Assembly: GCA_033977485.1 (NCBI GenBank) | Contig: CM066987.1 | Span: 89,560,588-89,624,587 of the forward strand | DNA: 64,000 bases | Source of the DNA: Hydrangea macrophylla | Lineage: Eukaryota > Streptophyta > Magnoliopsida > Cornales > Hydrangeaceae | Direction: 5' to 3' | Shown: positions 12,040 to 22,888 of the stretch, in pieces | How positions within the stretch are numbered: the first letter of the stretch is position 1 | How the letters are laid out: every line of letters begins with the position of its first letter | Made by a program: the position numbers and the translations under genes | The notes under the pieces: generated by a model | What the model was told of the DNA's origin: nothing | Seen by the model: only the letters and a program-made list of their open reading frames with translations | The model's database searches: none

Positions 12040-12098
12040 TCTACTAGAAGAATGATTAGACACCTTTGTCGTATCAGCAGTGAATTTCACATGTTGTC
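12040..12098 (-). promoter_or_regulatory. APUM 5' UTR part of exon 2 with ATG-stop uORF
   Basis: A good acceptor (CACTTTTCAG followed by GACAAC) places the start of exon 2 at 12098, leaving 59 nt of leader before the chosen ATG at 12039. Within it ATG (12092-12090) is followed at once by TGA (12089-12087), a start-stop uORF. Upstream in-frame sequence exists only as intron read-through, which supports MATESP as the real start. Confidence 0.7.
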
Positions 12099-13682
12099 CT
12101 GAAAAGTGGCTGAGCCAGTAAATATTTTCCATTAGTTAACATGCGGCCCAAATGAAAGTCGAATGCAGAAGAAACTATAGTAAAGAGAAGATAATACAGC
12201 AACATTTTCAGCAGAAAGCAGTTAAGTCGTTTAAGAAATGCGAGAAGGAAAACTAAAGGGATTGTTTTAGAACGCTTAAAAACATTATCAGATTCAGGCT
12301 TAATCTCACTTTCATCTTGTTTTATCTAAAAACCAATATTTGACTTGATAAAAAACCAGTTCTTGATGTATTTTTAAGTCAGACACGGACTCTTGTGTGA
12401 CTAAAAAGCATCTACACGAACACCAGTCTATTAAAAACCGGTTCTTTTCTGACCAACATAATCTGCATTACCCAAATACCCTCTAATAGTTATCAACAGG
12501 ACAACAAACTGAGCCGATGTCATCCACATAGTCGAGAACATCTCATTAAACTAATAATGAAAACCAACTGAATCTAGTTGAATCAGAATATGACTAGTCA
12601 AAAATAATACAAGAGAAAACAATTTACTAGACATGGACCTACTGAAACCGACATACAGTATCCAGATTCAAAATACCAAGAACATCAGGCGTAAAGTAAA
12701 ATAAATGGCAGCACCTAAGGCTTTATTGGGGCAATTATGAATAAGTAGAAGAAGGAAGGAAACTGTAAATAAAGATAATTAAATTGTGGTTTCATGTCTC
12801 TTTGCAAAGCTACAAAAGTCCTGTCCTTAAATACTTGCAGTATCAAAAAAAAAAAAAAAAAACTCGTATGCCATTATCATTCCATGGATAATAATAAATT
12901 CTCATGTTACAGTTAAAATATTGGGAAATTGCAATAACAAAGTCTCAGCTGGCTCTATTAGATATGAGCTGAGAATTTCAAAACAAAACACAACTACACC
13001 ATATTGATCTCATATACAGTCTACCCAGCCAACTGTCAACCCAAAATGACACAATATATGCTCATGCACATTTGCAACTTTTAAATCTAATTTTCATAAA
13101 AAGACGAGGAAGTAACCACCAAAAGAACATCATAGAACAGGTAACAGAGACCTTCGAAAATTGAAACCAAGTATGCACCTAAAAGCATTTCCTCTTAGCT
13201 AATATTAAGACACAAAAACTAAGAAATCCTGTAATTAATAAGAGAGGTTTGTGTTAAATTAACAGTTTGAAGCTTTTCTATGGGCATACTTAACACTCTC
13301 TAAACCATCCATCGTAAAAAAATATATATATATATAAACAAATAAAATATCAAATTCCATTGTATCGATTATTGGTGGGGACTAGTTTTAGGCTTTTAGC
13401 TTGACAACCCATTACCACACGATGTCCAATGATTGTCACTTATATGAACCCCATTTTGCACAAAAACATTTTCTCTTTACTACGACCGATTGGCCTGAAT
13501 CCTCTCGGAGAGTGCCACATACCAATATTGTCAATGTGCTTATGTAGGTCATCTCTTCTGGCCTAGGTAAAGTACTCTTCAAGGAAAATCCAAGAAAAAT
13601 CTTCACTAGAGCAGAGAGTTATACTTTTGCCTCTCCTCTATGAGTTGAGCTCACCTCCCCTCTCTCATGGTTTGATTACTTA

Positions 13683-13822
13683 TGGCTTGCATGGTAACGT
13701 TGCGGTTTTTGGTTTTCAATTTTTGTTTTCATTTTTTGTATTCACGATTAACTCCTGTATGAGAGAATTTACTCCAAAAATGAAAACAAATACCACAAAC
13801 CACAACGTTCCCATGCATGCCC
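13683..13822. mobile_element. Tourist/Harbinger-like MITE (TTA target)
   Basis: 140 bp, left end TGGCTTGCATGGTAACGTTG, right end on the other strand GGGCATGCATGGGAACGTTG. TTA occurs directly outside both ends (13680-13682 and 13823-13825), the usual 3-bp duplication of PIF/Harbinger MITEs. Located in the APUM leader intron. Confidence 0.75.
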
Positions 13823-14299
13823 TTAAATATTCAACTTCAGCTCAGTACTTGATCATGACATGATTCTCTATACTATACGATGACAAAAGCCGAGGTTAAA
13901 GTTATGCAAAAGTTTGTCTCACTTTCATGTCTCAATAAACATTTGTCCTTTTATAGAAAGAGAGAGACTAATCAAAACTATCAGTAATCCACTTAACCAT
14001 GCATGATTCTCTATACTTCAACATTTGCACCAATTACTATAAGTAGGAATACCTGCTACTTTCAAATTACGAACTTGCTTGAGAGGTACACTTTAAATCC
14101 TCTTAACCGTTTCATGAATTACCCCACAATGAACACCGTAAACCCCAAATATTACTATGCAAAACTATCAGTAATCCCCATCATGTTGTACTCCATTTTA
14201 ATACCACTGGGAATATTCCAACATAAACACATGATATTACAAAAAAAAAAAATCAGTTAGTATTTGTATATTTCTTCATAGCTTAGGACCCAAGACAAC

Positions 14300-14911
14300 C
14301 AGGGGCGGGTTTAATTAAGGACAAAGGGTGGCTGAAGCTTCCCCCCACCCCAAGCTTCACAACCCTCATCCCTCCTCCTCCCCCCCCCCCCCCCCCCAAA
14401 CTTTTGAAAAAATTTTAACGTACCCTAAGAAAAAATAAAATGTACCCTTAAGCCCCCCATTTTATGAGTTTTATCCCCCAAACTTTTGAAAAAAATTTAA
14501 CATACCCTAAGAAAAAATAAAATGTACCCTTAAGCCCCCCATTTTATGAGTTTTATATATTATTACTACCTTAGATATCAAGCCCACCCTACTTTGAAAA
14601 AAAAAATGTATATTGGTTTGGATTGCAGTATACATATTCATATTGCAACACTAATTGCAATCCTATCCATCATATACCAATAGCCAAGTCATAAATTTTA
14701 TATAAAGAGCAACTGAACGAATATTGATGCAACAAATTTTCTTTTCCCTTGTTAACTTAACCTAACCCAAGTAATTGATTTCCTACCATATCAAGCTTTA
14801 CGGAAATTTCTACTCGAGAAATATCTATAAATAAAATTCGGTCTATCGAATGCAACTTCCTGCTTTCGTTCTTATCAAGCCCCCGACTTCATTTTCCTAT
14901 ATCCGCCCCTA
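14300..14911. mobile_element. Non-autonomous hAT element (8-bp TSD)
   Basis: 612 bp. The left end is CAGGGGCGGGTTTA and the right end, on the other strand, TAGGGGCGGATATA, matching the CAGGGGCGGA-type termini common in plant hAT elements. The 8-bp duplication AAGACAAC is perfect (14292-14299 and 14912-14919). Inside are a C-homopolymer of about 17 bp (from about 14381) and a tandem duplication of about 80 bp that begins CCCCCAAACTTTTGAAAAAA and ends with CCCCATTTTATGAG. There is no transposase. Confidence 0.88.
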
Positions 14912-15305
14912 AAGACAACAAACACTCCACTAAATGATTCCAATACAATTATGTGCCTGGCTCAGTTGACTTTACAATACCATCATTTGTCAACAACCAA
15001 AATGGCATAAAATTTGGAAATTTTCAATACTTACTTTCCCTTTGTTTCCAAGCAACCAAACGGAGACCGAAATTTTCAACATCAATCCATTTCAACCAAA
15101 AAAAAAAATACAAAACAAAAAAGCAACTTTGAATTATCAGTTGCAAAAACCAAGCTTCAGCTCTTAAAATAGAAATCAACTTCAAAAATTTACATGATTG
15201 AATATTTGAATATATGTACATATAGAGAGACTATGATCAAGACAAATCACTACTTCAGAGTTCAACTTTTAGCAAATAGAAATGGCAAATTATGCAGATA
15301 CTTAC

Positions 15306-15480
15306 CAGCTACTGCAAAATTATAGGCTTGCACCTTTCCAAAGCCCTAGATTCTCTCACCTGGAGAGAGGAGAGAGAAAGTTTTAGAGAGAGAGAGACTG
15401 CTGTTCCCAAAATGATCTGTGCAGTGGGAGGGACTTAGAGAGCGAGAGAGAGAGAGAGAGAGAGAGAGGACACACATATG
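15306..15480 (-). promoter_or_regulatory. Probable first (non-coding) exon and promoter-proximal region of APUM
   Basis: On the minus strand this region is strongly CT-rich, including a CT dinucleotide run at 15431-15468, as is frequent in plant leaders. It ends in good splice donors at 15305 or 15359. No ATG-led frame continues into exon 2, so it is taken as non-coding leader. The transcription start itself cannot be fixed. Confidence 0.55.
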
Positions 15481-15506
15481 AAGCTTTGGTTACCGAAAAT
15501 ATGAAA

Positions 15507-15537
<31 letters not shown>

Positions 15538-15552
15538 AAACTAAAAATAATA

Positions 15553-15802
15553 CTCCATCATTTCTATTTTATGTGTTCATCTTTTTTTTTTTGGTATATT
15601 CCAAAATTATTGTCCACTTTTCTAAATTAGTATGCAAATTTTACTTAGTTTCCCCAACTACCCTTCCTTACAATCAACACCAAAATAAAATAAAAAAAAA
15701 TACAATGATTATGGACAATTGTGGAAAGTATGTGTAAATTCTTTTTGTTTCCTTAAATAGCTGGATTTTCCAAGATATACACATAAAATAGGACGGAGGG
15801 AG
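15553..15802. mobile_element. Stowaway (Tc1/mariner-type) MITE 1
   Basis: 250 bp; the right end CGGAGGGAG and the degenerate left end CTCCATCATT are flanked by TA on both sides. The subterminal TTTTATGTG is in inverse repeat. It lies just upstream of the APUM first exon. Confidence 0.85.
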
Positions 15803-15867
15803 TAATAATAAAGTGCTAATTCCGAACAATATTTTTAGAATAAAGATTGGTAGACACCCAAAAATTA

Positions 15868-16162
15868 TGATCCTTCCGTCCTATAATAAGTGTCCACATT
15901 TCTTTTTTAGATGTCCCACGATAAGTATCCACTTTTCTAAATTGACATATAGTCTTTACTTACTTTCTCAAAATTATCCTTATAATAAAAACAAAGTAAC
16001 ATTTATTTGTGGTCTAAAAAATAAACAAAAAATCAAACACCCATCACATCTAAGGGTAAAATTGAAAAGTGACCATTTAATGAGCCAAAAAAACTAATAT
16101 AATATAACTTTCTTAAACAATATGCAAAATGGAAGTGAACACTTATTATGAGAAGAAAGAAG
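15868..16162. mobile_element. Stowaway-type MITE 2
   Basis: About 295 bp; the left end CCTTCCGTCCTATAATAAGT is paired with a right end that reads CTTCTTTCTTCTCATAATAAG on the other strand in weaker form. TA flanks both sides. Internal phrases (TGTCCCACGATAAGT, CCACTTTTCTAAATT) are shared with the other Stowaway copies in the window. Older and more degraded than copy 1. Confidence 0.75.
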
Positions 16163-16556
16163 TATATTTTTGGAATATAAAGATTTGTCTATATATATCA
16201 TGTGATGTCACTTAATCTCATAATGATACCAAAAAAAAAAATGGAGACATCTCTTAGATTGTGTGCCAAAAATTTATCCATATTTTCACTTAGTTTCGAA
16301 CTACGTTTTGCTTTTTGTCTTGAACTTGGACTGCCGCTTCTATGGCGTAAACGACAAATAAGGAAGTGGCAAAAGAAAATACTACTATATAAAGCATTAA
16401 ATGCCAATTAATGATTACTTGTACGTATGACAAATTTGACAAATTATATGTTCGGTATCCAACGATGGTTTTGTTGTATACCATCACGACACTTGTCAAC
16501 CATTGATTTGAGGATAAGTAGAGTAGAAGTTAAAAGATATTGTACATTTAATATTA
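16163..16556. other. AT-rich spacer between Stowaway MITEs
   Basis: Short overlapping open frames exist on both strands, but none shows a recognisable domain. No repeat or RNA gene is seen. Confidence 0.4.
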
Positions 16557-16805
16557 TTTCCGTCTTATTTTATGTGTCCATTTTGGGAAATCCAACTATT
16601 TAACGGGACAAAAAAATTCTACACCTACTTTCTACAATTGCCCATAATCATTGTACTTTCTTTTTTTATTTTGTTTTGGTATTGATTGAAAGGAAGGGTA
16701 GTTGGGAAAACTAAGCAAAATTTATAAACTAATTTAGGAAAGTAGACAATAATTTTGGGACATCCCAAAAAGGAAAGATGAACACATAAAATAAGACGGA
16801 GGGAG
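16557..16805. mobile_element. Stowaway MITE 3
   Basis: About 249 bp, left end TTTCCGTCTTATTTTATGTG and right end CACATAAAATAAGACGGAGG in near-perfect inverse, bounded by TA. The internal sequence is related to copy 1 in reverse orientation (AATCATTGTACTTT, AACTACCCTTCC equivalents). Confidence 0.85.
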
Positions 16806-16869
16806 TATTTTTTTGACATGCATGGGAAGCAACCTGTGATAACCGGTTGGTCATGTACCATATAACGTG

Positions 16870-17700
16870 TTTGTTCCTTAATAATTTTTCTTACTGAACA
16901 ACATTTGTTCTATGTCTTCAAAACCACAAATTATCATTTCTTGGTCAATAATTTTTGTTCTATGACATGAGAGTTTGTTCCTGTGGAATTTTTTTTTTGT
17001 GCCAATCATTAATGATATTATAACCAACATATAAAATGTAATACAATTTACAAAGTATTTCTAATAATTTTGTACAATTATGATGCATTAATCACCATTT
17101 AATTCTATTTGAAAAAAACCCAACTAAATTTGGTAATGAAACAAATATTTAGAAACAAAACTTAAAAATCTAAAACAAAAGTTTATAGTACGAAGGAACA
17201 AACATTTATGATGAAGGAACTAAACTTAATAAATGATTGCTCATTTCTCACTAACTTTTGTTCCCTGTAACTTATGTTTGTTCATTGACCAAGGATTATT
17301 GTCTATTGGTCAATAATGTTTGTTCTATGTCTTCAAGCTTTGTTCGACTGATTTTTTTTTTTTTACAAACATTGACAAAATTGTAATCCGTGTATTAAAT
17401 ATTGTACAATTTAAAAATAATCTCTATTAGTTTGTACAATTGTGATGAATTAATAGTTTACTCCAATTAAGGGTTGCATTAATCTCCATTCAGTTATGTT
17501 TAATAACCCCACAATCGAGTTTGGTAAAGAAACAAATATTTAAAAACAAAACTTAAAAATTTGGAACAAAAATTTATGGTAATGAAACAGATATTTAAGA
17601 TAAAGAAACAAAAGTTTTCTACATTAGAACAAAACTTATGATCATGGAACAAATATTTAGGAGGAAAAGAAAAGAAAAAACAAACTTAGTGATCATAACC
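16870..17700. repeat. Two foldback modules with arms of degenerate 21-bp repeats
   Basis: Two successive modules (about 16876-17222 and 17223-17690) have the same plan. The left arm has TTTGTTC-type repeats, the core contains GTACAATT and TTAAT phrases, and the right arm has repeats in the opposite orientation (GAACAAATATTTATGATGAA type). Unit period is about 21 bp. This resembles foldback transposons whose long inverted termini are built of short tandem subrepeats. No transposase is visible. Confidence 0.6.
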
Positions 17701-18740
17701 CCAAATAATGATTTAAGGGACCTTTAGTCATAGCCCCCCAAGTAAAACTCTTCCAAGCTAAAACTCATGCTTTTTTTTTTTTAATTAGATTACTTTTATG
17801 CCTAAACAATTTCAAATCGCTATAACTTTTATTTTACAAGTCCATTTTTTATAAAATTAGATGTTTTGGAATCGGCAAAATGAGATATATCAAAAAAGAT
17901 CAATATTAACTATGAAATACTGGTGAAAAAAAACTTAAAATTAAATAAATATAGAAATTAAACCTGCATTTTTTCGCATAAAATTTATGAAAACATAATC
18001 ATTTTGTAAATTTTACATGATAGATGCATAGATCTTGAAAAAATATAGAAAACAAATCACCCAAAAAGTCCAAGAATTGAGAGAGTTATGATGGCTTAAA
18101 GTTGACAGATAATAAACTCTGTCTGCGAACAGATAATATTATTTGTAAGACAGATGAATCTTAAATTTAGGCTGTAACTTATCTTTTCTTTGTAAAATGT
18201 TCAAGTCCAATAAGTAGATCTAAAAGAAATACATGAAAAAAAAATTCATCGCAAAAGGCCAAAAAAATGAGAAAATTATGATCGTTTTTGTGAATATTAT
18301 CTATTCACGAACACACAACCATAAGAACTTTAGTAGGATACACATCCATAAACATACATGGAATTACAATGAAACGATATTAAAACAACAAACCCAAACG
18401 ACATCTCCGACAAATACAAGGCTACCGAACATTTGATCCTCACCATTCCTATGACAATCTGAAGATTAGTGAGAGTTATATTTAGGTATGCAGAGTTGCG
18501 AGTTGGCCGTCATATGACTACACTAGTTAGGATCAATATGACACCATGAGTGATCTTTTCTTGCCATTTTTAATCCTAGCTCAAAGATCTTATAGTCGAT
18601 ATTACTACTGATATTTCCTGTGTGATCCTTAATATCATAGAGGTAAATGTCATTATGAAAATCGTTACCAGCTATAGGAGTCAAGCTTTCCAAAATACCC
18701 ACGACAAGATCTGCCAGCCAAGGGCCATTCTAGTGTTTTA
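17701..18740. other. AT-rich sequence between repeat arrays
   Basis: Mostly AT-rich without convincing coding content on the plus strand. The right part contains a minus-strand open segment (18525-18733), listed separately. No RNA gene or known repeat family is recognised. Confidence 0.4.
18525..18733 (-). pseudogene. Unidentified coding-like fragment
   Basis: On the minus strand about 67 codons are open, with an amino-acid composition that looks protein-like (motifs such as WLADLVVGILESLTP and FHNDIYLYDIKDHTGN). There is no start Met at the upstream end and a TAG sits directly before it, so it is at best an exon or a gene remnant. I do not recognise the family. It sits immediately before the 21-bp array at 18741. 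Confidence 0.25.
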
Positions 18741-19125
18741 ATGAAGGAGTTGTCACGTCATGGAACAAATATGAATGATTAAGGAAAATAATTAATTGAC
18801 CATGCAATAAATATTTGGGATGAAGGAACAAAACTTTATGGTCAAGAAACATATATTTATGATGAAGGAACTAAACTTGCTTACCTTAGTGACAAAACTT
18901 AGAAATCTGTAACAAAATTTTATGGTCAAGGAACAAATATTTTCTGATAAAGAAACAAAAATGTTCTGTCTTAGAACAAAAGTTAATGATTACGGAACAA
19001 ATATTTTGGAGGAAACAAAAACCTTACTGATCACGGAACAAAACTTTCTGGTCATGAAACAAATATTTATGATGAATGAACTAGACTTGCTTACCTTAGG
19101 AACAAAACTTAGAAATTTGGGGTTT
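18741..19125. repeat. Degenerate 21-bp tandem array, left copy
   Basis: It begins ATGAAGGAGTTGTCACGTCA and continues as imperfect 21-bp units of the types GGAACAAAACTTAGTGATCAT, GGAACAAAACTTTCTGGTCAT and GAAACAAATATTTATGATGA(A). The period being a multiple of three makes a spurious heptad-like open frame. The same opening phrase begins the array at 32255, so the two are copies of one unit, now separated by the retrotransposon. Confidence 0.75.
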
Positions 19126-19251
19126 TAATGTCTAGATGAGATTCCACTCTTCTGCGTCTAGGTACCCACAGTTGATGACTTTCAACCAAAGGTTTTTTCG
19201 GAATATACCATCCTTGGTTGGCTCTTGTAAGAGCCCCTCCGGACAACATTG

Positions 19252-20595
19252 TGTTTACACCCTAAATTAGGGTTTCCCAAGGCACGTGATGGTCATGTAG
19301 ACTGAGGACGTCATCACAGGACCATGTAGGCAGATGAATAGGTGATGAGGCCGATGACGTAGGAAAGACCGATATTTGATCTAGCTGCTGGTAAGGATGG
19401 TACATTCAATATGAGGATATCGGTGTCAAGACCGAGGACAGGATGATGCAAGGTTCTCAAAGAAATACTCCAGTTTTAACAAGTATGGCTAGTGGCAAAG
19501 TAGCATCAATAATAGCCCTAACTTCTGTCATACTTGACCGACCCCCAACCTATTTATGACTATTGAACCCTAATATCGGCAAGGGGAACACGGCTCTAAT
19601 AAAGATATCGGCCCCGATAAGCAAGTCCGATATCAGAAAGGATCAAGGACATATACCTCGGCATCAGCAGATAAGGCCGATGACCTCCTCTACAGATCCT
19701 GCAGTGGTAAGACCATAGGATGATAGCTAACAGCAGCCATGCAAGAAAATGTAATATCGGGCTTAGGAAGTGGTAAAAGCAGTCCATGGAATCAGTAAAA
19801 TTCAAAGGCGACATCGGTCAAAAGAAACCGAGGAACGCGAGTAGGCTTCCTACTGAATAGAAGGCCGACTTCTATCACCAGCAAGGATTAAGCTACTCGG
19901 GGAAGGATGCAATCGGTCCTGGATCTACTCACAGGTGGTAGGCAGTCAAGCATGGATAAGAACGTGGTCTTCAGAATAGGCTGAGCTGGAAGGGAAGCAG
20001 TTACGTGAAAGAGGAACATGGCAGAAGTGGGGTCATCACACAAGTCATGGAAGTTGATCGTGGGACATTGTGGGAGCAGAAACTGGCACACGCCTAGAAA
20101 CCAGGGGCCATTATCCCCACTAACCCCACTAACCCCATTATCCCCACTAACATAAACGGTTACGCACACAAGTCTATAAATAGGGCAAGTGGTGCAACAT
20201 TTGAAGGGGGCTAACACACACGCCACTTCTGCTCTCAGCAGATTTTTAGTTTTTCCTCATAACAACTCTACTTTTGTTCTTGAGTGATTTTGAGTGATTG
20301 GTGAGTTCTCGTAGTTCTTTGAGCATTTGTAACAATTACTTTTCTTTCAATCAATGAAGAAGATGATGTCTATGGAGGTATTCTGGATCGCTGTGTTTCT
20401 TATTCTATTTCAAATTCCATTTGTAATTACTTGCTTGCATCAGAGTAAAGTAAAGGCCCATATTTTTGTTGTTCTCTTTGAGTATTGCTAACAACAAATC
20501 GCCTAAGTTAGAAGTCAGATTGAGTTATCACCACTTTGAGTCCACGTGGACTCTGGCACGCCCAACATGCACGACTACAAAATTTCTTGTAAATA
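19252..20595 (+). repeat. 5' LTR of the Tat element
   Basis: 1344 bp, equal in length to the 3' LTR at 30733-32076. It begins TGTTTACACCC and ends TGTAAATA, a C-to-T change from the terminal TGTAAACA kept in the 3' LTR. It contains a TATA box, and ACTCTGGCACGCCC close to its end. Confidence 0.95.
20175..20182 (+). promoter_or_regulatory. TATA box of the Tat 5' LTR
   Basis: TATAAATA within CTATAAATAGGGC, the only strong plus-strand TATA in the LTR. The same site is intact in the 3' LTR (31656-31663). It should set the U3/R boundary about 30 bp downstream. Confidence 0.8.
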
Positions 20596-20600
20596 ATTTT

Positions 20601-20619
20601 TGGCACGCCTGGTGGGACC
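20601..20619 (+). promoter_or_regulatory. Primer-binding region of the Tat element
   Basis: TGGCACGCCTGGTGGGACC begins five bases after the LTR end. A TGG start just inside the LTR is the expected position for pairing to a tRNA 3' end. I do not assign the tRNA. Confidence 0.7.
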
Positions 20620-20628
20620 CAGTGTCAA

Positions 20629-22023
20629 ATGGCTGGAAAGGGAACACGATCTAAAGGAATTTCCCAGGAGGTGGGCTCACGCGAACCTCTCTTAGACCCT
20701 ATCATAGAGCCTGTCATAGACCCGGCCATTAGCTCAGTAGCCAGTCAGGCCGACTTGTCTAACATGAGTAATCACTTAATGGGAATGTTCAACCAACGAC
20801 TGGCTGAGATGTCCATTAGGCAAGACCAAACCTTTACCCAAGTGAGTGAGATGCTCCGAGAAATGAGGGAGTGGAAGGAGCATCAAGCGGGTGATCCTCC
20901 ACAGCCCTCTATTCCACCAACTTCCCTGTCTCGGGTTGGGTTGGGGGCAAGCCAGAATGCCCCTTCCTCCTCCCAGACTGAAAAATACGTTACACCGCCA
21001 AAGAGGGATGGCAAGGAGATCTTAGGGGAGACTGTGAACCCACCCAAGGTTATGGCCCAACCAGGTATCACCATCAAGGATCCACTGATTTGTTTAAACA
21101 GACAAAGTTCAAACCAATTGTGGGGAAGGGTTAACCCGTTGTTTGGCAACAATTTAGTCACTGAAGACGAACACATGGAAAACGAGAGAATCGGTCTAGA
21201 ACATGAAATTGGAACAAGAAGGGGTATCCCTGTCCAGACAGCTAGGGTAGACCGAGAACAGATCGCCGATATCATTCGTCAGGACTTTGGTGGTCTACTC
21301 CGTAGGACCCAGAGACCTATCTATAGGAGGCCGCATAGTGATGCCATCGAAAGAGTACCTCTTCCTAGAGGATATAAGGTGCCCAATTTCACAACATTCT
21401 CTGGTGAGGGAAACCAATCGACCGTGGAGCATATCGGTCTTTTTCTACTTCAGAGCGGGGAGGTAAGTCACCGAGGAGATATGCTACTAAAACTGTTCCC
21501 TAATTCCTTGCCTGGGGTAGCATTCAGTTGGTACATCAACTTACCTCCAAACTCATTCCACACTTGGAATCAAATGGAGGAAGCATTTCATGCCCAATTT
21601 TATCGGACCGAGCCCGAAGTCTCAATTGCCGATCTAACTAGGCTGAGTCAGTTTCCAAATAAATCCGCAGAAGCCTATATTGCCCGGTTCAAACGAGCAA
21701 AACACCGCTGCAAGGTGATTTTACCCGAAGAAGAGTTTGTTAATATAGCTATGGGGGGGCTCGCCTTTGAGCTACGGAAAGAGTTTGAAGGCATGGGTTT
21801 CCGCGACCTATTTGAATTGGCAACCCGGGCTTCCCGATATGAGCGTATGCTCGAGGAGGAACAGGAAAGAAAGAATTCATCCAAGGGAACCTATTACAGG
21901 GATCCCAATTATGATATTCATGTCGCCGACTGCGAAATCAACACCGAGGTTGATGTGGCTGAGATCGTTTCGAAATGGCCTTATTTGTGTCAGCCGTTGC
22001 CAAATCCGACTGAAACACAGTAG
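20629..22023 (+). CDS. gag: Gag, N-terminal and capsid part
   Basis: 464-codon frame starting 28 bp after the primer-binding TGG. Residues 1-250 are a poorly conserved Pro/Gln-rich leader with a likely coiled coil at about 40-82. Residues about 285-400 are the retrotransposon gag (capsid) domain, with FSWYINLPPNSFHTWNQME, EAYIARFKRA and a final YERMLEEEQ helix. Gag assembles the virus-like particle around element RNA. A TAG ends the frame where relatives continue into a nucleocapsid region. The reading then goes on in the same and later in another frame (next entry), so this product is truncated. Confidence 0.9.
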   Translation: MAGKGTRSKGISQEVGSREPLLDPIIEPVIDPAISSVASQADLSNMSNHLMGMFNQRLAEMSIRQDQTFTQVSEMLREMREWKEHQAGDPPQPSIPPTSLSRVGLGASQNAPSSSQTEKYVTPPKRDGKEILGETVNPPKVMAQPGITIKDPLICLNRQSSNQLWGRVNPLFGNNLVTEDEHMENERIGLEHEIGTRRGIPVQTARVDREQIADIIRQDFGGLLRRTQRPIYRRPHSDAIERVPLPRGYKVPNFTTFSGEGNQSTVEHIGLFLLQSGEVSHRGDMLLKLFPNSLPGVAFSWYINLPPNSFHTWNQMEEAFHAQFYRTEPEVSIADLTRLSQFPNKSAEAYIARFKRAKHRCKVILPEEEFVNIAMGGLAFELRKEFEGMGFRDLFELATRASRYERMLEEEQERKNSSKGTYYRDPNYDIHVADCEINTEVDVAEIVSKWPYLCQPLPNPTETQ

Positions 22024-22888
22024 TCATCGGTCAAGAAACAACCTTTTGAGGCCGGCAAACAATACTCATTTAACATTGTGATGGCTGATCAAATTTTTGA
22101 CTTTATGTTAGCCGATAAGCAGATTCGGTTACCTCACGACGTTAAATTAATTACCTTCGGCCAACGAGCTGAAAGGCAAAGAGTATTGCAAATGGCATAA
22201 CTCATGGCGCCATACCACTAATAATTGCCTGGTATTCCGAAATATGTTGCAGGATATGATCGATAAAGGGAATCTAAAGTTTGCCGAGAAAGAAAAAGAC
22301 GTAATGGGAGTTGACAGTAATCTATTTCTGGAGATAGTGGGGGCAAAACATGGTGGCGCCCGATTTCACTATCCTGCGCAGGCCAAGAGAGAAAATTGAT
22401 CTCAGAGGAGCCCACGCTCAGAAACAAGCGCGAGAGTAAACCCACAGGCAAAAGAAAGATTGGCTTCTAGAATTACGTCAGACAGACCCAAGGTTGAAAT
22501 GGATAGGGTCCCGACGCTGCAATGGATGGTCGAGTTAATTGAGCAAGGGCTATGTCCTAAATGCAAGGCTAAGGTAATTGAGCACACTGAGGTAAAGGAA
22601 AAGGCGTATCGACCACCAAGTCCGAGAAGGCCGATTCACACTCGCCTCACGTATCCTAACCAGGAGTACCGCAGGAAGCCCGATTCCCAGAAGTGTGAGC
22701 ATTATCGCAATGAACCAAGGCAAGAAAACAGGGACGTAAGAAGGAAACTGCATCAACGCCAAGACCGAGCCCCGCGGATGGTCGTTCCACCACGAACTGA
22801 AGTGAACCAATGGAAAAGAGTGGAGCACCCCAAATTCTTAGAGCATGCATATTTCAGCAAACCTAGAAGAGAAGGATGTAAAGGCTAA
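22024..22888 (+). pseudogene. Gag C-terminal part with Cys/His motif (broken)
   Basis: After the TAG at 22021 the same frame gives the conserved IFDFMLADKQIRLP segment. A +1 shift near 22160 then gives ELKGKEYCKWHNSWRHTTNN followed by C, a Cys/His pattern usual in Tat-type gag. The second frame runs on, with one TGA near 22394, into a segment containing CPKCKAKV and a basic Arg/Pro-rich stretch ending at 22888. This fits the nucleocapsid and linker region before protease. At least one frameshift and two stops make it non-functional. Confidence 0.75.

Larger units (their letters stand above)
12099..15305 (-). other. Long 5'-UTR intron of APUM
   Basis: This stretch of about 3.2 kb lies between the leader in exon 2 and the CT-rich first exon. 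It holds a Tourist-like MITE (13683-13822), a hAT-type element (14300-14911), a poly-A run near 12845, an AT repeat near 13322 and otherwise AT-rich DNA. Two donor sites are possible for exon 1 (GT at 15305-15304, consensus CTG then GTAAGTAT; or GT at 15359-15358, CAG then GTGAGAGA), so the upper boundary is uncertain. Long leader introns are common in plant regulatory genes and often raise expression. Confidence 0.6.

Noticed and set aside
19596..20226. Minus-strand frames of 72 and 112 codons
   Set aside because: They lie in the LTR, recur at the same place in the other LTR (31089-31707), and have no domain; shadows of non-coding U3 sequence.
20466..20654. Short plus-strand frame at the end of the LTR
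   Set aside because: Also in the 3' LTR (31947 on); it crosses the LTR end and primer site and is not conserved in composition.
20883..21275. 130-codon minus-strand frame under gag
   Set aside because: Complement of the conserved gag reading; no independent support.
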